In this document: positions 1 through 7,093 of the stretch, one piece after another
Layout of the letters: each line of letters starts with the position of its first letter
Numbering within the stretch: position 1 is the first letter of the stretch
The notes under the pieces: model-generated
Databases searched by the model: none
What the model was told of the DNA's origin: nothing
What the model saw: only the letters and a program-made list of their open reading frames with translations
Assembly: GCA_025928435.1 (NCBI GenBank)
Contig: JAICJM010000199.1
Location: 1 to 7,093, forward strand
DNA from: Thermoleophilia bacterium
GTDB taxonomy: Bacteria > Actinomycetota > Thermoleophilia > Gaiellales > JAICJC01
Direction of reading: 5' to 3'
DNA: 7,093 nt
Made by a program: the position numbers and the translations under genes

Positions 1-549
1 CACACGCCGATCGCCTCCAAGCCGCGCTCGCGGCCGCCGCGCAAGCGCCACCGGCGGGAGTCGAACCTGGTGATGATCGCCCTGGCGGCGATCGTGGCCG
101 TGTCGTTCCTGGTCGTGCTCGCATTGCGCTTCCCGCCCCAGCCGACGGCCCCCTACAACACGAACACGACCAACGGGCACACGACGACGCCGGGCACGAC
201 GGGCAACGAGACGCTGCCGACGCCGTCGTCGTCCGGCTCGACCAAGGGGTCGGGCAAGTTCCGGATCGTCCTGCGCCTGAGCGGGCCCACGTGGGTCGAG
301 GCGACGATCGGGTCGCCGAGCGGCGCCGGTGTCATCGCCCAGGGGCTCGATCTGGGCCCGCCGCGCGGGTTCACCATCGATCCCGCCGCCTATCCCACCC
401 TCACGTTCACCTCGAGCAAGCCGGTCTACCTGGCCCTGGGAGCGCCCGGCAACGTCACCGTGCTCGTGAACGGCCACCGCGTCACCCTGCCGTACGTCGC
501 CGCCGGCGGGCGGGTGCGCCTGGCCGCGTCGGGCGCCACCGCGGCTTGA
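1..549 (+). CDS. RodZ-like membrane protein, C-terminal part (5' end outside window)
   Basis: The frame is open from the first base, so this is the C-terminal 182 residues of a longer protein. It starts with a strongly basic stretch (about residues 7-20, rich in R, K and P), then one hydrophobic segment (about 22-43, core IALAAIVAVSFLVVLAL), then a low-complexity T/P/G/N/S linker (about 50-82), then a small beta-rich domain (about 83-177, including SGPTWVEATIG and VTVLVNGHRV). Basic-inside, single-span topology with an outer domain of this type matches RodZ, the cytoskeletal and cell-shape protein that has an N-terminal Cro/CI-type HTH and a C-terminal DUF4115 domain. The HTH part is not visible here, so the name rests on topology, the C-terminal domain and the neighbouring cinA. 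An internal GTG/ATG pair at 70-75 could be mistaken for a start, but it would remove the basic flank of the membrane segment. The stop overlaps the start of cinA. Confidence 0.72.
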   Translation, partial: HTPIASKPRSRPPRKRHRRESNLVMIALAAIVAVSFLVVLALRFPPQPTAPYNTNTTNGHTTTPGTTGNETLPTPSSSGSTKGSGKFRIVLRLSGPTWVEATIGSPSGAGVIAQGLDLGPPRGFTIDPAAYPTLTFTSSKPVYLALGAPGNVTVLVNGHRVTLPYVAAGGRVRLAASGATAA

Positions 550-1823
550 GCAGGCCCCGAGCCGCAATCCTGCTCACGGGGAACGAGCTCCTGCGTGGGG
601 TCATCTCCGATCAGAACGCGGCGCATCTCGCCCGCGCGCTCGAGCGCCTCGGCTTCTCGCTCACGCGCACCGTGATCGTGGGCGACGACCTGGACGACAT
701 CCGTGCCGGCCTGCGCGCGGCGCTCGAGACGGCCGATCTGGTCGTCACGTCGGGCGGCCTGGGGCCGACGCACGACGACCGCACCGTCGAGGCCATCGCC
801 GCCGAGGCCGGCGTCCCGCTCGTGCTGGACGAGGAGGTGCTGGGGACGATCACGCGCTGGACGAACGGCGTCGCCGAGCGGTACGGGTACGAGCGCGGCC
901 GCTTCGACGCCGGCAACCGCAAGCAGGCCCACATCCCCGCGGGCTCGCACGTGCTCGGCATCGCCGGGACGGCTCCGGCGCTCGTCGTCCCCATGGGTGA
1001 TGCCCACCTGGTCGTCCTCCCGGGCGTGCCCTCCGAGCTGCGCCGGCTGTGGCCGCTCGCCTCGGAGCACCCGGCTCTCGCCGACCTCTTCGCCCGGGCC
1101 CGGCCGCGACGGCAGTGGCTGATCCGCACCTACGGGATCGGCGAGTCGCACGTCGCCGACCTGTTCGCGGAGGCGGGCGGCGACCCCGAGGGCGTCGAGA
1201 CCAGCATCTGCGCGCGCAACTTCGAGATCGAGATCGACATCCGGGCCGAGGCGGGCCGCGAGGCGGACGGGGCGGCGATGAGCGAGCGCATGACCGCGGC
1301 CCTGGGCGACTTCGTGTTCGCGACGGACGAACGGCCGGTGGCCGAGCTCGTGCTCGACCTGCTGCGCGAGCGCGGCTGGACGGCGGCGACGGCCGAGTCG
1401 TGCACCGGCGGCATGGTGGCGGGCAAGCTCACCGACATCGCGGGCAGCTCGGACGCGTTCGCCGGGGGCGCCGTCGTCTACTCGAACGAGCTCAAGATGT
1501 CGCTGCTGGGCGTCCCCGCCGAGCTGCTCGAGGCCCACGGCGCGGTGAGCGCCGAGGTGGCCGAGGCGATGGCCGAGGGCGCGCGCGAGCGGCTCGGCGC
1601 CGACGTCGCGGTGTCGGTCACGGGGGTGGCCGGCCCGGGCGGCGGCACGCCGGAGAAGCCCGTCGGGCTCGTGTACATGCACGTCGCGTCTCCGGCGGGC
1701 GGCGAGGGCAGGCGGACGGAGTGGCCGGGCGACCGCGCGATCGTGCGGGCGCGGGCGACCGCCGGCGCCCTGCAGCTCCTGCGCGCGCATGTCGTTGCAG
1801 CCGCGGAACACGCGCGGCCTTGA
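546..1823 (+). CDS. cinA: CinA: competence/damage-inducible family protein, NMN amidohydrolase
   Basis: The product is 425 residues, close to the family norm, with both CinA halves. The N-terminal MoCF-like domain (about 5-170) has TGNELL at 11-16 and SGGLGPTHDD at 69-78; in this family it is linked to ADP-ribose pyrophosphatase activity. A middle linker region (about 180-255) follows. The C-terminal PncC-type domain (about 263-420) has AESCTGG at 283-289, the expected catalytic serine being S285, then VVYSNELK at 310-317 and VTGVAGPGGGTPEKPVG at 358-374. PncC domains deamidate nicotinamide mononucleotide to nicotinate mononucleotide in cytosolic NAD salvage. No catalytic motif looks lost. 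The TTG at 546 is chosen because it places the first beta strand (RAAILLTG) at the usual distance and overlaps the upstream TGA as TTGA. There is no clear ribosome binding site, so translational coupling is likely. The frame is open further upstream, but that part is a shadow of the preceding gene. Confidence 0.93.
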   Translation: MSRPRAAILLTGNELLRGVISDQNAAHLARALERLGFSLTRTVIVGDDLDDIRAGLRAALETADLVVTSGGLGPTHDDRTVEAIAAEAGVPLVLDEEVLGTITRWTNGVAERYGYERGRFDAGNRKQAHIPAGSHVLGIAGTAPALVVPMGDAHLVVLPGVPSELRRLWPLASEHPALADLFARARPRRQWLIRTYGIGESHVADLFAEAGGDPEGVETSICARNFEIEIDIRAEAGREADGAAMSERMTAALGDFVFATDERPVAELVLDLLRERGWTAATAESCTGGMVAGKLTDIAGSSDAFAGGAVVYSNELKMSLLGVPAELLEAHGAVSAEVAEAMAEGARERLGADVAVSVTGVAGPGGGTPEKPVGLVYMHVASPAGGEGRRTEWPGDRAIVRARATAGALQLLRAHVVAAAEHARP

Positions 1824-1849
1824 ACCGCGTCCGACCGTGCCTCTAGGAT
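1820..1849 (+). promoter_or_regulatory. Candidate recA promoter
   Basis: TTGAAC (1820-1825) and TAGGAT (1844-1849) are separated by 18 bases and resemble the -35 and -10 boxes of a housekeeping sigma promoter. The -35 box overlaps the cinA stop codon. The predicted start of transcription (about 1855-1858) falls inside the LexA box that follows, the classic arrangement for repression. This is a consensus match, not a mapped start. Confidence 0.6.
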
Positions 1850-1852
1850 ATC

Positions 1853-1866
1853 CGAACATCTGTTCG
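1853..1866 (+). promoter_or_regulatory. LexA/SOS box upstream of recA
   Basis: CGAACATCTGTTCG is a perfect 6-2-6 inverted repeat (CGAACA / TGTTCG). It fits the Gram-positive LexA consensus CGAACRNRYGTTYG at 13 of 14 positions. It starts three bases after the proposed -10 box and lies 80 bases before the recA start. LexA bound here would cover the transcription start; RecA-stimulated LexA self-cleavage would relieve it. Confidence 0.85.
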
Positions 1867-1869
1867 TGA

Positions 1870-1886
1870 GCCCGACGGCGTCGGGC
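1870..1886 (+). other. Hairpin in the recA leader
   Basis: GCCCGAC (1870-1876) and GTCGGGC (1880-1886) form a perfect 7-bp stem with a three-base GGC loop, just after the LexA box and inside the predicted recA leader. There is no T-run after it, so it is not a standard intrinsic terminator. It may stabilise the 5' end of the message or slow read-through from cinA. Such stems also arise by chance in DNA this GC-rich. Confidence 0.4.
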
Positions 1887-1930
1887 CTGGCTGCGACAAT
1901 ACGAAGGCGCGTCGCGGGGACGTGCACGAG

Positions 1931-1942
1931 GAAGGTGGAGAG
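1931..1942 (+). promoter_or_regulatory. Ribosome binding site deciding the recA start
   Basis: The purine-rich GAAGGTGGAGAG ends four bases before the ATG at 1947, with its AGGTGG core about nine bases away. It supports this ATG over an in-frame GTG at 1866, which would overlap the LexA box and add 27 residues not typical of RecA. Confidence 0.8.
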
Positions 1943-1946
1943 ACGC

Positions 1947-3047
<1,101 letters not shown>

Positions 3048-3060
3048 CGCGCCGAGCACG

Positions 3061-3693
3061 GTGGACGTCCAGCCCGGCTCCGCCGAGACGGTTGCCGGGC
3101 TGCGCCGGCCGCGGCCGGGCGACCCGACGGTCGAGGTGCTGCTCGGATCGGGCGAGCGCGTGCGGGTGCACGACCGCCGGCTTGCCGAGCAGGGGCTGGC
3201 GGTCGGCGACGAGCTCGACCCGTCCGCCTGCGCAGCTCTGCGCGAGGCGGAGCGGGCGGATGGGGCCGAGCGGCGGGCGCTGCGGCTGATCGCCGTCCGC
3301 CCGCGCTCCCGGGCCGAACTCGCGCGCCGGATGGGCGAGTGGGGGCTCTCCGAGGCGGCGGCCAGCGCCGTGCTCGAGCGGCTGGCGGCAATCGGGGCCG
3401 TCGACGACGGCGTCCTGGCCGCCGCCGTCGTGTCGAGCCGCCGGGCGCACGCGTACGGCCGGCTGCGCGTCGACGCCGACCTCGAGCGGCTGCGGGTCGA
3501 ACCGGCCGCCCGCGCCGTCGCGGAGACCGGCGCCGCCGACGAGCTCGAGCGGGCCCGCCGGGCGCTCGAGGCGCGGGGCGCCCCCGACCCCCGCGACCCG
3601 GCCGGGCTGCGCCGGGCGGCGGGCTTCCTGCACCGGCGCGGGTTCGACGCCGACACGGTCGCAGCGGCCCTGGGCATCGACGCCGACGCCTGA
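3061..3693 (+). CDS. recX: RecX: regulatory protein modulating RecA
   Basis: RecX proteins bind in the groove of the RecA filament and limit its growth and ATPase activity. This 210-residue product has an N-terminal beta-rich extension (about 8-52, VEVLLGSGERVRVHDRRL) as in many actinobacterial RecX proteins, followed by the helical RecX repeats. The most telling stretch is RPRSRAELARRMGEWGLSE (80-98), with ARCHETYPE-like spacing to IGAVDD (111-116) and the SSRRAHAYGRLR segment (125-136). A third repeat is seen at about 162-205 (RAAGFLHRRGFD). The usual aromatic after the DD pair is a leucine here, so the family signature is somewhat diverged. The GTG start lies 13 bases after the recA stop, with no good ribosome binding site, which suggests coupling to recA translation. 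The position after recA strongly supports the call. Confidence 0.88.
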   Translation: MDVQPGSAETVAGLRRPRPGDPTVEVLLGSGERVRVHDRRLAEQGLAVGDELDPSACAALREAERADGAERRALRLIAVRPRSRAELARRMGEWGLSEAAASAVLERLAAIGAVDDGVLAAAVVSSRRAHAYGRLRVDADLERLRVEPAARAVAETGAADELERARRALEARGAPDPRDPAGLRRAAGFLHRRGFDADTVAAALGIDADA

Positions 3694-3720
3694 CCCGGGC
3701 GCGCGTACCGCTGTCAGCCG

Positions 3721-3750
3721 TTGCCCGATCAACCGTCTGTCGACTACGAT
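3721..3750 (+). promoter_or_regulatory. Candidate promoter for rny
   Basis: TTGCCC (3721-3726) and TACGAT (3745-3750), 18 bases apart, are the best sigma-70-like pair in the recX-rny gap. The spacing matches the proposed recA promoter. Transcription would start near 3757, leaving an untranslated leader of about 220 bases. The -35 match is imperfect. Confidence 0.42.
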
Positions 3751-3756
3751 CCATGT

Positions 3757-3975
3757 CGAGTCCGGCATCTTTGCCGCCGTTTCGTACCTCTCCTGCCGAA
3801 GGGCGGGTCGGTTGCACCGGGTAACGTCTTCGATCAGTTCGCGCTTCACCTTCGCCCATGCGGAGCGGGTGCGAGCCTCGGCACGCCCCGATGCGCGGCG
3901 GCAGCCGGGCGCGCATACCTGATTCGATGACGGCGGGCGCCTCGCGGCGTGCCGCCACGCACATAAGGAGACGCG
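3757..3975 (+). promoter_or_regulatory. Long, possibly structured 5' leader of rny
   Basis: This gene-free stretch can form three local hairpins: CGGCA/TGCCG with a TCTT loop (3763-3776); a bulged stem within 3867-3888 (GGG and TGCGA on the left arm); and a 10-bp stem at 3932-3956 (GGCGG-GCGCC / GGCGT-g-CCGCC, one G.U pair, one bulged G, TCGC loop). The last one ends eight bases before the Shine-Dalgarno of rny, close enough to affect ribosome access or message stability. I do not recognise a known riboswitch, tRNA or T-box. No convincing terminator for recA-recX is seen either, so read-through into rny is possible. Hairpins are cheap at this GC content, so the leader role is an inference. 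Confidence 0.35.
3965..3970 (+). promoter_or_regulatory. Ribosome binding site of rny
   Basis: AAGGAG lies five bases before the GTG at 3976. It is the strongest Shine-Dalgarno in the window and fixes the GTG as the start; the encoded protein then begins directly with its membrane anchor, as expected for RNase Y. Confidence 0.88.
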
Positions 3976-5505
3976 GTGGAGGCTGTTCTGATCGCGCTCG
4001 CGCTGATTCTCGGCGTGGGGGCCGGTTACGCCGTGGAGAACCGGCGTCGGCGCCCCCAGATCGCCGAGGCGGAGCGACAGGCGCAACGGATTCTCGAGGA
4101 CGCCGAACGCCAGGCAGGCGCGCAGCTGAAGGAGGCCCAGGTGGCCGCACGCGAGGAGCTCCTCGCCCAGCGCACCGAGCAGGAGCGCGACCTGGCCGAC
4201 CGGCGGGCGGAGCTGATCAAGGCGGAGGAGCGCATGTCGACCGCGCAGGCCCAGGTCGACGCACGCTCGGAGGAGCTGGCCCGGCGCGACCAGTCGATCG
4301 CCGACCGTGAGGCCCACGCGAAGCAGCTCCAGGAGGAGCTGAAGACCGCCCGCGACGCCGAGCTCGCCGGCCTCGAGCGCATCGCCGGCATGACGGCCGC
4401 CGACGGCCGCACGGCCTTGCTGCAGCGTGTCGAGCAGGAGGCGCGCACGGACATGGCCAGGCTGGTGCGCCAGATCGAGGAGGAGGCCCGCCTCGACGCG
4501 GAGAAGCGCGCCCGCAACATCCTGTCGATCGCGATCCAGCGCACGGCCTCGGGCCACACCGCCGAGACGACCGTCTCCGTCGTGCAGCTGCCCTCGGACG
4601 ACCTCAAGGGCCGCATCATCGGCCGCGAGGGCCGCAACATCCGCGCCCTCGAGAACCTGACCGGGGTCGACGTCATCATCGACGACACGCCCCAGGCCGT
4701 CGTGCTCTCGGCCTTCGACGGCGTCCGCCGCGAGATCGCGCGCCTGACGATCGAAAGCCTGATCGCCGACGGCCGCATCCATCCGTCGCGGATCGAGGAG
4801 ACCTACTACCAGTCCAAGGCCCAGATCGAGCAGCAGATCGTCCAGGCCGGCGAGCAGGCGTGCTTCGAGGCCAACGTGCACGGCCTGCACCCCGAGCTCG
4901 TCAAGGTTCTGGGACGGCTGCGCTACCGCACGAGCTACGGCCAGAACGTGCTGAAGCACTCGGTCGAGTGCGCGCACCTCGCGTCCATCATGGCCGCGGA
5001 GCTGGGCGCGAGCCAGAAGACCGCCCGCCGGGCCGCCCTGCTGCACGACATCGGCAAGGCGGTCACGCACGAGGTCGAGGGCCCGCACGCGGTGATCTCC
5101 GCCCAGATGGCGAAGAAGTACCGCGAGTCGCCGAGCGTCTGCCATGCCATCGAGGCCCACCACTACGACGTGGAGCCCCAGACGGTCGAGTCGGTGCTCG
5201 TGATCGCCGCCGACGCCGTGTCGGCGTCCCGTCCGGGCGGCCGCGGCGAGAGCCTCGAGCACTACATCAAGCGCCTCGAGGCGCTGGAGCGGATCGCGAC
5301 CGAGAAGGACGGGGTCGAGCGTTGCTACGCGATGCAGGCCGGCCGCGAGATCCGGGTGATGGTCAAGCCCGAGGAGGTGGACGACGACACCGCCGCGCTC
5401 CTCAGCCACCAGATCGCCCGCGAGATCGAGGACCAGTTGGAGTATCCCGGCCAGATCAAGGTGACGGTCATCCGCGAGTCGCGGGCGACCGAGATCGCCA
5501 AATAG
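3976..5505 (+). CDS. rny: Ribonuclease Y
   Basis: RNase Y is a membrane-anchored endoribonuclease that starts bulk mRNA decay in bacteria without RNase E. The 509-residue product, close to the usual 510-520, has all parts in order: an N-terminal membrane segment (about 3-20, [17 protein letters not shown]) with a basic stop RRRR at 23-26; a long charged coiled coil (about 27-185); a KH RNA-binding domain with [15 protein letters not shown] (212-226); and an HD phosphohydrolase domain (about 325-420) with H328, the H357-D358 pair in [10 protein letters not shown] at 395-396 and D413 in [12 protein letters not shown]. The C-terminal domain ends with a normal conserved region (IKVTVIRES, 494-502). 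All metal-binding residues seem intact. The gene has its own strong ribosome binding site and lies 282 bases after recX. The ymdB-type phosphoesterase gene that often follows rny is not next to it here. Confidence 0.98.
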   Translation: MEAVLIALALILGVGAGYAVENRRRRPQIAEAERQAQRILEDAERQAGAQLKEAQVAAREELLAQRTEQERDLADRRAELIKAEERMSTAQAQVDARSEELARRDQSIADREAHAKQLQEELKTARDAELAGLERIAGMTAADGRTALLQRVEQEARTDMARLVRQIEEEARLDAEKRARNILSIAIQRTASGHTAETTVSVVQLPSDDLKGRIIGREGRNIRALENLTGVDVIIDDTPQAVVLSAFDGVRREIARLTIESLIADGRIHPSRIEETYYQSKAQIEQQIVQAGEQACFEANVHGLHPELVKVLGRLRYRTSYGQNVLKHSVECAHLASIMAAELGASQKTARRAALLHDIGKAVTHEVEGPHAVISAQMAKKYRESPSVCHAIEAHHYDVEPQTVESVLVIAADAVSASRPGGRGESLEHYIKRLEALERIATEKDGVERCYAMQAGREIRVMVKPEEVDDDTAALLSHQIAREIEDQLEYPGQIKVTVIRESRATEIAK

Positions 5506-5525
5506 CCCTGCACACGGCGGGGTTT
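5504..5525 (+). terminator. Weak terminator-like hairpin after rny
   Basis: AGCCCTG (5504-5510) can pair with CGGGGTT (5518-5524), with two G.U pairs and a seven-base loop, followed by only a short T-tract. It overlaps the rny stop codon. It is a poor match to a strong intrinsic terminator. The rest of the 67-base gap (5506-5572) contains TTTACA (5523-5528) as a possible -35 box but no good -10 box at the right distance. Confidence 0.25.
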
Positions 5526-5572
5526 ACAGAAGGCTTACTGGACTCGGTCTCTCGGGTGCCGATACAGGTCGC

Positions 5573-6034
5573 ATGCGAAAGATCGTTCTCCTCACCGCCG
5601 TCCTCGCCGCGCTCGCGGCCGCCGCGCCCGCGTCGGGCGCCACCCTGCTCGCCAAGGCGTGCCGGTCCAGCTGCTCCTCCTTCAGCGCGAGCGGCAGGGG
5701 GGCCGTCAGCATCGTCGCCAACGGGGCCGAGTGGGGCACGATGTCCAGTGGCACCATCTGGATGCGCGATCGCACGGGCAACGGGAATCCCAGGAACTGG
5801 GTGCACGGCAAGGGCCTGCACTGGACGTACATCGGCAGGGACGGCTGGAAGGTGACGTCCTCGAGCACGATGACGCTCTCGGCCAGCACGAAGTTCTGGA
5901 TCAAGCTCCAGGGCCGCGGGATCAAGGTGTGCGGCGTGTTCGACGGGAGCGGCACCATCGCCGGCTCGGGGACGTACACGCTGAACGGTCACACGCACCG
6001 CTGGCCCGGCACCACGACCCATCTGTACTTCTAA
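5573..6034 (+). CDS. Small secreted protein of unknown function
   Basis: The product is 153 residues. It has a clear Sec signal peptide: basic MRK, a hydrophobic core (about 4-18), and an Ala-rich cleavage region APASGA near residue 22. No lipobox cysteine sits at the cleavage site, so it should be released rather than lipid-anchored. The mature part of about 131 residues is rich in G, S, T and W (seven tryptophans), with alternating polar and hydrophobic residues suggesting a beta sheet. Three cysteines are present: C30 and C34 just after the signal, and C120. The end has a repeated glycine pattern, LQGRGIKVCGVFDGSGTI then GSGTYTLNGHTHRWPG. From memory, short secreted proteins with similar GRGI and GxYxLNG patterns occur repeatedly in Thermoleophilia genomes, always as hypotheticals; this was not checked. 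No catalytic motif is seen. The ATG at 5573 follows a weak AGG (5566-5568). The gene sits between rny and a two-component system, with no proven link to either. Confidence 0.8.
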   Translation: MRKIVLLTAVLAALAAAAPASGATLLAKACRSSCSSFSASGRGAVSIVANGAEWGTMSSGTIWMRDRTGNGNPRNWVHGKGLHWTYIGRDGWKVTSSSTMTLSASTKFWIKLQGRGIKVCGVFDGSGTIAGSGTYTLNGHTHRWPGTTTHLYF

Positions 6035-6054
6035 GCTCCGGCCTGGGCAGGCTG

Positions 6055-6060
6055 TAGGCT
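6055..6060 (+). promoter_or_regulatory. Candidate -10 box giving a leaderless response-regulator message
   Basis: TAGGCT ends six bases before the ATG at 6067, which would put the first transcribed base at or next to the A of the start codon. No Shine-Dalgarno lies 5-12 bases upstream of that ATG. The box resembles the TAGGAT proposed for recA. The -35 region (around 6030-6037) is poor. A 5-2-5 inverted repeat, GCCTG-GG-CAGGC (6041-6052), lies in the spacer. Confidence 0.45.
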
Positions 6061-6066
6061 ACGCCA

Positions 6067-6762
6067 ATGGCCGAGAAGATCCTCGTCGTCGAGGATGAGC
6101 GGAACATCGCCTCATTCGTCGCGATGTACCTGAAGAACGCCCGGTATCAGGTCGACATCGCCCGCGACGGAGCCGAGGCGTTGCAGAAGGCGGACGCCAC
6201 GAGTCCCGACCTCGTCGTGCTCGACCTGATGCTGCCGGACATCGACGGCCTGGAGGTCTGCCGCCAGATCCGCTCGACGTCGGACGTGCCGATCCTGATG
6301 CTGACGGCCCGCGACGACGACGTCGACAAGATCGTCGGTCTCGAGGTGGGCGCCGACGACTATCTGACCAAGCCGTTCAACCCGCGCGAGCTCGTCGCGC
6401 GGATCAAGTCCATCCTGCGCCGGTCGAGCCAGACGGCGCGCTCCTCGCGGCCGCAGGAGGCCGCCATGGAGCACGGCAACCTGCGTATCGACGCGGGCCG
6501 TCGCGAGGTGACGGTCTCGGGCCGGCACGTCCAGCTCGCGCCGAAGGAGTTCGACCTCCTGTGGGAGCTGCTCGACCACCGCGGGCTGGTGCTGACCAGG
6601 GACCAGCTGCTCGAGCGCGTGTGGGGATACACCTTCGCGGGGGACACCCGCACCGTTGACGTGCACGTGCGCCAGCTACGGCGCAAGCTCGGCGATGACT
6701 GCCCGGTCGCCACCGTGTGGGGCGTGGGCTACAAGGTCGCTGACGATGCTGCAGTCACTTAG
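6067..6762 (+). CDS. OmpR/PhoB-family response regulator
   Basis: This 231-residue cytosolic transcription factor has the full two-domain layout of its family. The receiver domain (about 3-118) has the acidic pair E9-D10, the phospho-acceptor D53 in VVLDLMLPD, T80 in LMLTARDD, and K102 in LTKPFNPREL. After a short linker (about 119-134), the winged-helix DNA-binding domain (about 137-226) has LAPKEFDLLWELL (157-169) and the recognition-helix region TRTVDVHVRQLRRKLG (194-209), ending with the wing VWGVGYKV. All phosphotransfer residues are present, so it should be controlled by phosphorylation, probably by the kinase whose gene overlaps its 3' end. The subfamily target cannot be named from sequence alone. 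The ATG has no ribosome binding site and seems to be used on a leaderless transcript. Confidence 0.96.
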   Translation: MAEKILVVEDERNIASFVAMYLKNARYQVDIARDGAEALQKADATSPDLVVLDLMLPDIDGLEVCRQIRSTSDVPILMLTARDDDVDKIVGLEVGADDYLTKPFNPRELVARIKSILRRSSQTARSSRPQEAAMEHGNLRIDAGRREVTVSGRHVQLAPKEFDLLWELLDHRGLVLTRDQLLERVWGYTFAGDTRTVDVHVRQLRRKLGDDCPVATVWGVGYKVADDAAVT

Positions 6763-7093
6763 GGCACGCCTCGCCTTCCTCTTCGCTGGCACGCTCGTCC
6801 TGGCAACGGTCACGGCGGCGGTCGTCGTGGTCAGCCTGTACCAGTCCTACAACCGCGACCAGACCGAGGCCGAGCTGCGCAAGCAGGTCACCGGGGTCGC
6901 GAGCTACTACGAGCGTGCGTTCAACCGCGCGTTTCCGAAGGGGAAACCGCCTCCGCCGAAGATCCTGAAGTCGGAGTTCGAGGGCGTCAGCGACGCGAAG
7001 CTGTACCAGTTCGGCCCCGGGCTCTTCCCGAACGCCCCGAATGCACTCCCCAACGCGCACATTCACCTGGACTACTCGACGCTGCACCCAGAC
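6746..7093 (+). CDS. Sensor histidine kinase, N-terminal part (3' end outside window)
   Basis: The ATG at 6746 opens a frame that stays open to the last base (116 residues). It begins SLRARLAFLFAGTLVLATV, the usual start of a membrane sensor kinase: a short basic N-terminus, then a membrane segment (about 9-31). The following residues (about 32-116) should lie outside the membrane as a sensor region, beginning with an amphipathic stretch (RDQTEAELRKQVTGVASYY) and including a basic, proline-rich run (PKGKPPPPK, 64-72). The HAMP, phospho-acceptor and ATPase parts would lie beyond the window, so kinase activity is inferred from position and from this N-terminal pattern. The gene overlaps the response regulator by 17 bases in another frame; AAGG at 6733-6736, nine bases before the ATG, may be its ribosome binding site. 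The overlap indicates co-transcription and coupled expression as a regulator-kinase pair. Confidence 0.85.
   Translation, partial: MLQSLRARLAFLFAGTLVLATVTAAVVVVSLYQSYNRDQTEAELRKQVTGVASYYERAFNRAFPKGKPPPPKILKSEFEGVSDAKLYQFGPGLFPNAPNALPNAHIHLDYSTLHPD

Noticed and set aside
3648..3656. GGGTTCGAC resembling a tRNA T-arm
   Set aside because: It lies within recX codons and no acceptor, D or anticodon stems can be drawn around it.
3763..3776. CGGCA-TCTT-TGCCG hairpin as a terminator of recA-recX
   Set aside because: The stem is only 5 bp, no real T-run follows, and it lies beyond the candidate rny promoter.
3753..3824. A 23-codon ORF (ATG to TAA) in the rny leader as a possible leader peptide
   Set aside because: Its ATG is only two bases after the proposed -10 box, before the expected transcript start, and it has no ribosome binding site.
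3957..3964. CACGCACA-like string near the rny start, reminiscent of a c-di-GMP riboswitch piece
   Set aside because: Only a short string resembles the motif; the remaining conserved segments of that riboswitch are absent and the Shine-Dalgarno follows directly.
5561..5566. GATACA as a -10 box giving a leaderless start for the secreted protein
   Set aside because: It matches the -10 consensus at only three positions and lacks a -35 partner; a weak AGG before the ATG is an equally good explanation.

Overview
The window is a dense, very GC-rich stretch of bacterial chromosome with every gene on the + strand. The composition, a RecA with no intein, a LexA box of the CGAAC-N4-GTTCG type shared by Gram-positive bacteria, and an RNase Y in place of the RNase E usual in actinomycetes suggest a deep-branching actinobacterium, most likely class Thermoleophilia (Gaiellales/Solirubrobacterales). 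The taxon is inferred; there is no rRNA gene here to confirm it.

Layout. (1) 1-549: the 3' part of a membrane protein with a RodZ-like extracytoplasmic domain. (2) 546-1823: cinA, whose TTG start overlaps the preceding TGA. (3) 1824-1946: the recA control region, with a promoter (TTGAAC-N18-TAGGAT) followed at once by a perfect 6-2-6 LexA/SOS box and a leader hairpin. (4) 1947-3047: recA, then recX at 3061-3693. (5) 3694-3975: a 282-bp gap with a candidate promoter and a leader with potential hairpins. (6) 3976-5505: rny (RNase Y), with a strong ribosome binding site. (7) 5573-6034: a small secreted protein of unknown function. (8) 6067-6762: an OmpR/PhoB-type response regulator, apparently on a leaderless message. 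(9) 6746 to the end: the start of its sensor histidine kinase, which runs off the window.

How the genes relate. The order rodZ-like / cinA / recA / recX / rny resembles the rodZ-pgsA-cinA-recA-...-rny order of Bacillus, but pgsA is missing between the first two genes. RecA (recombination and SOS co-protease) and RecX (its modulator) form an SOS-controlled unit. CinA (pyridine-nucleotide salvage) is upstream of that promoter and coupled to the membrane protein. RNase Y probably has its own promoter. The secreted protein and the two-component pair lie beyond this conserved block and look lineage-specific.

The window is largely housekeeping, and I do not see an obvious undescribed multi-gene system. 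The points most worth a second look are the recA control region, the structured leader of rny, the secreted protein, and the leaderless start of the response regulator.
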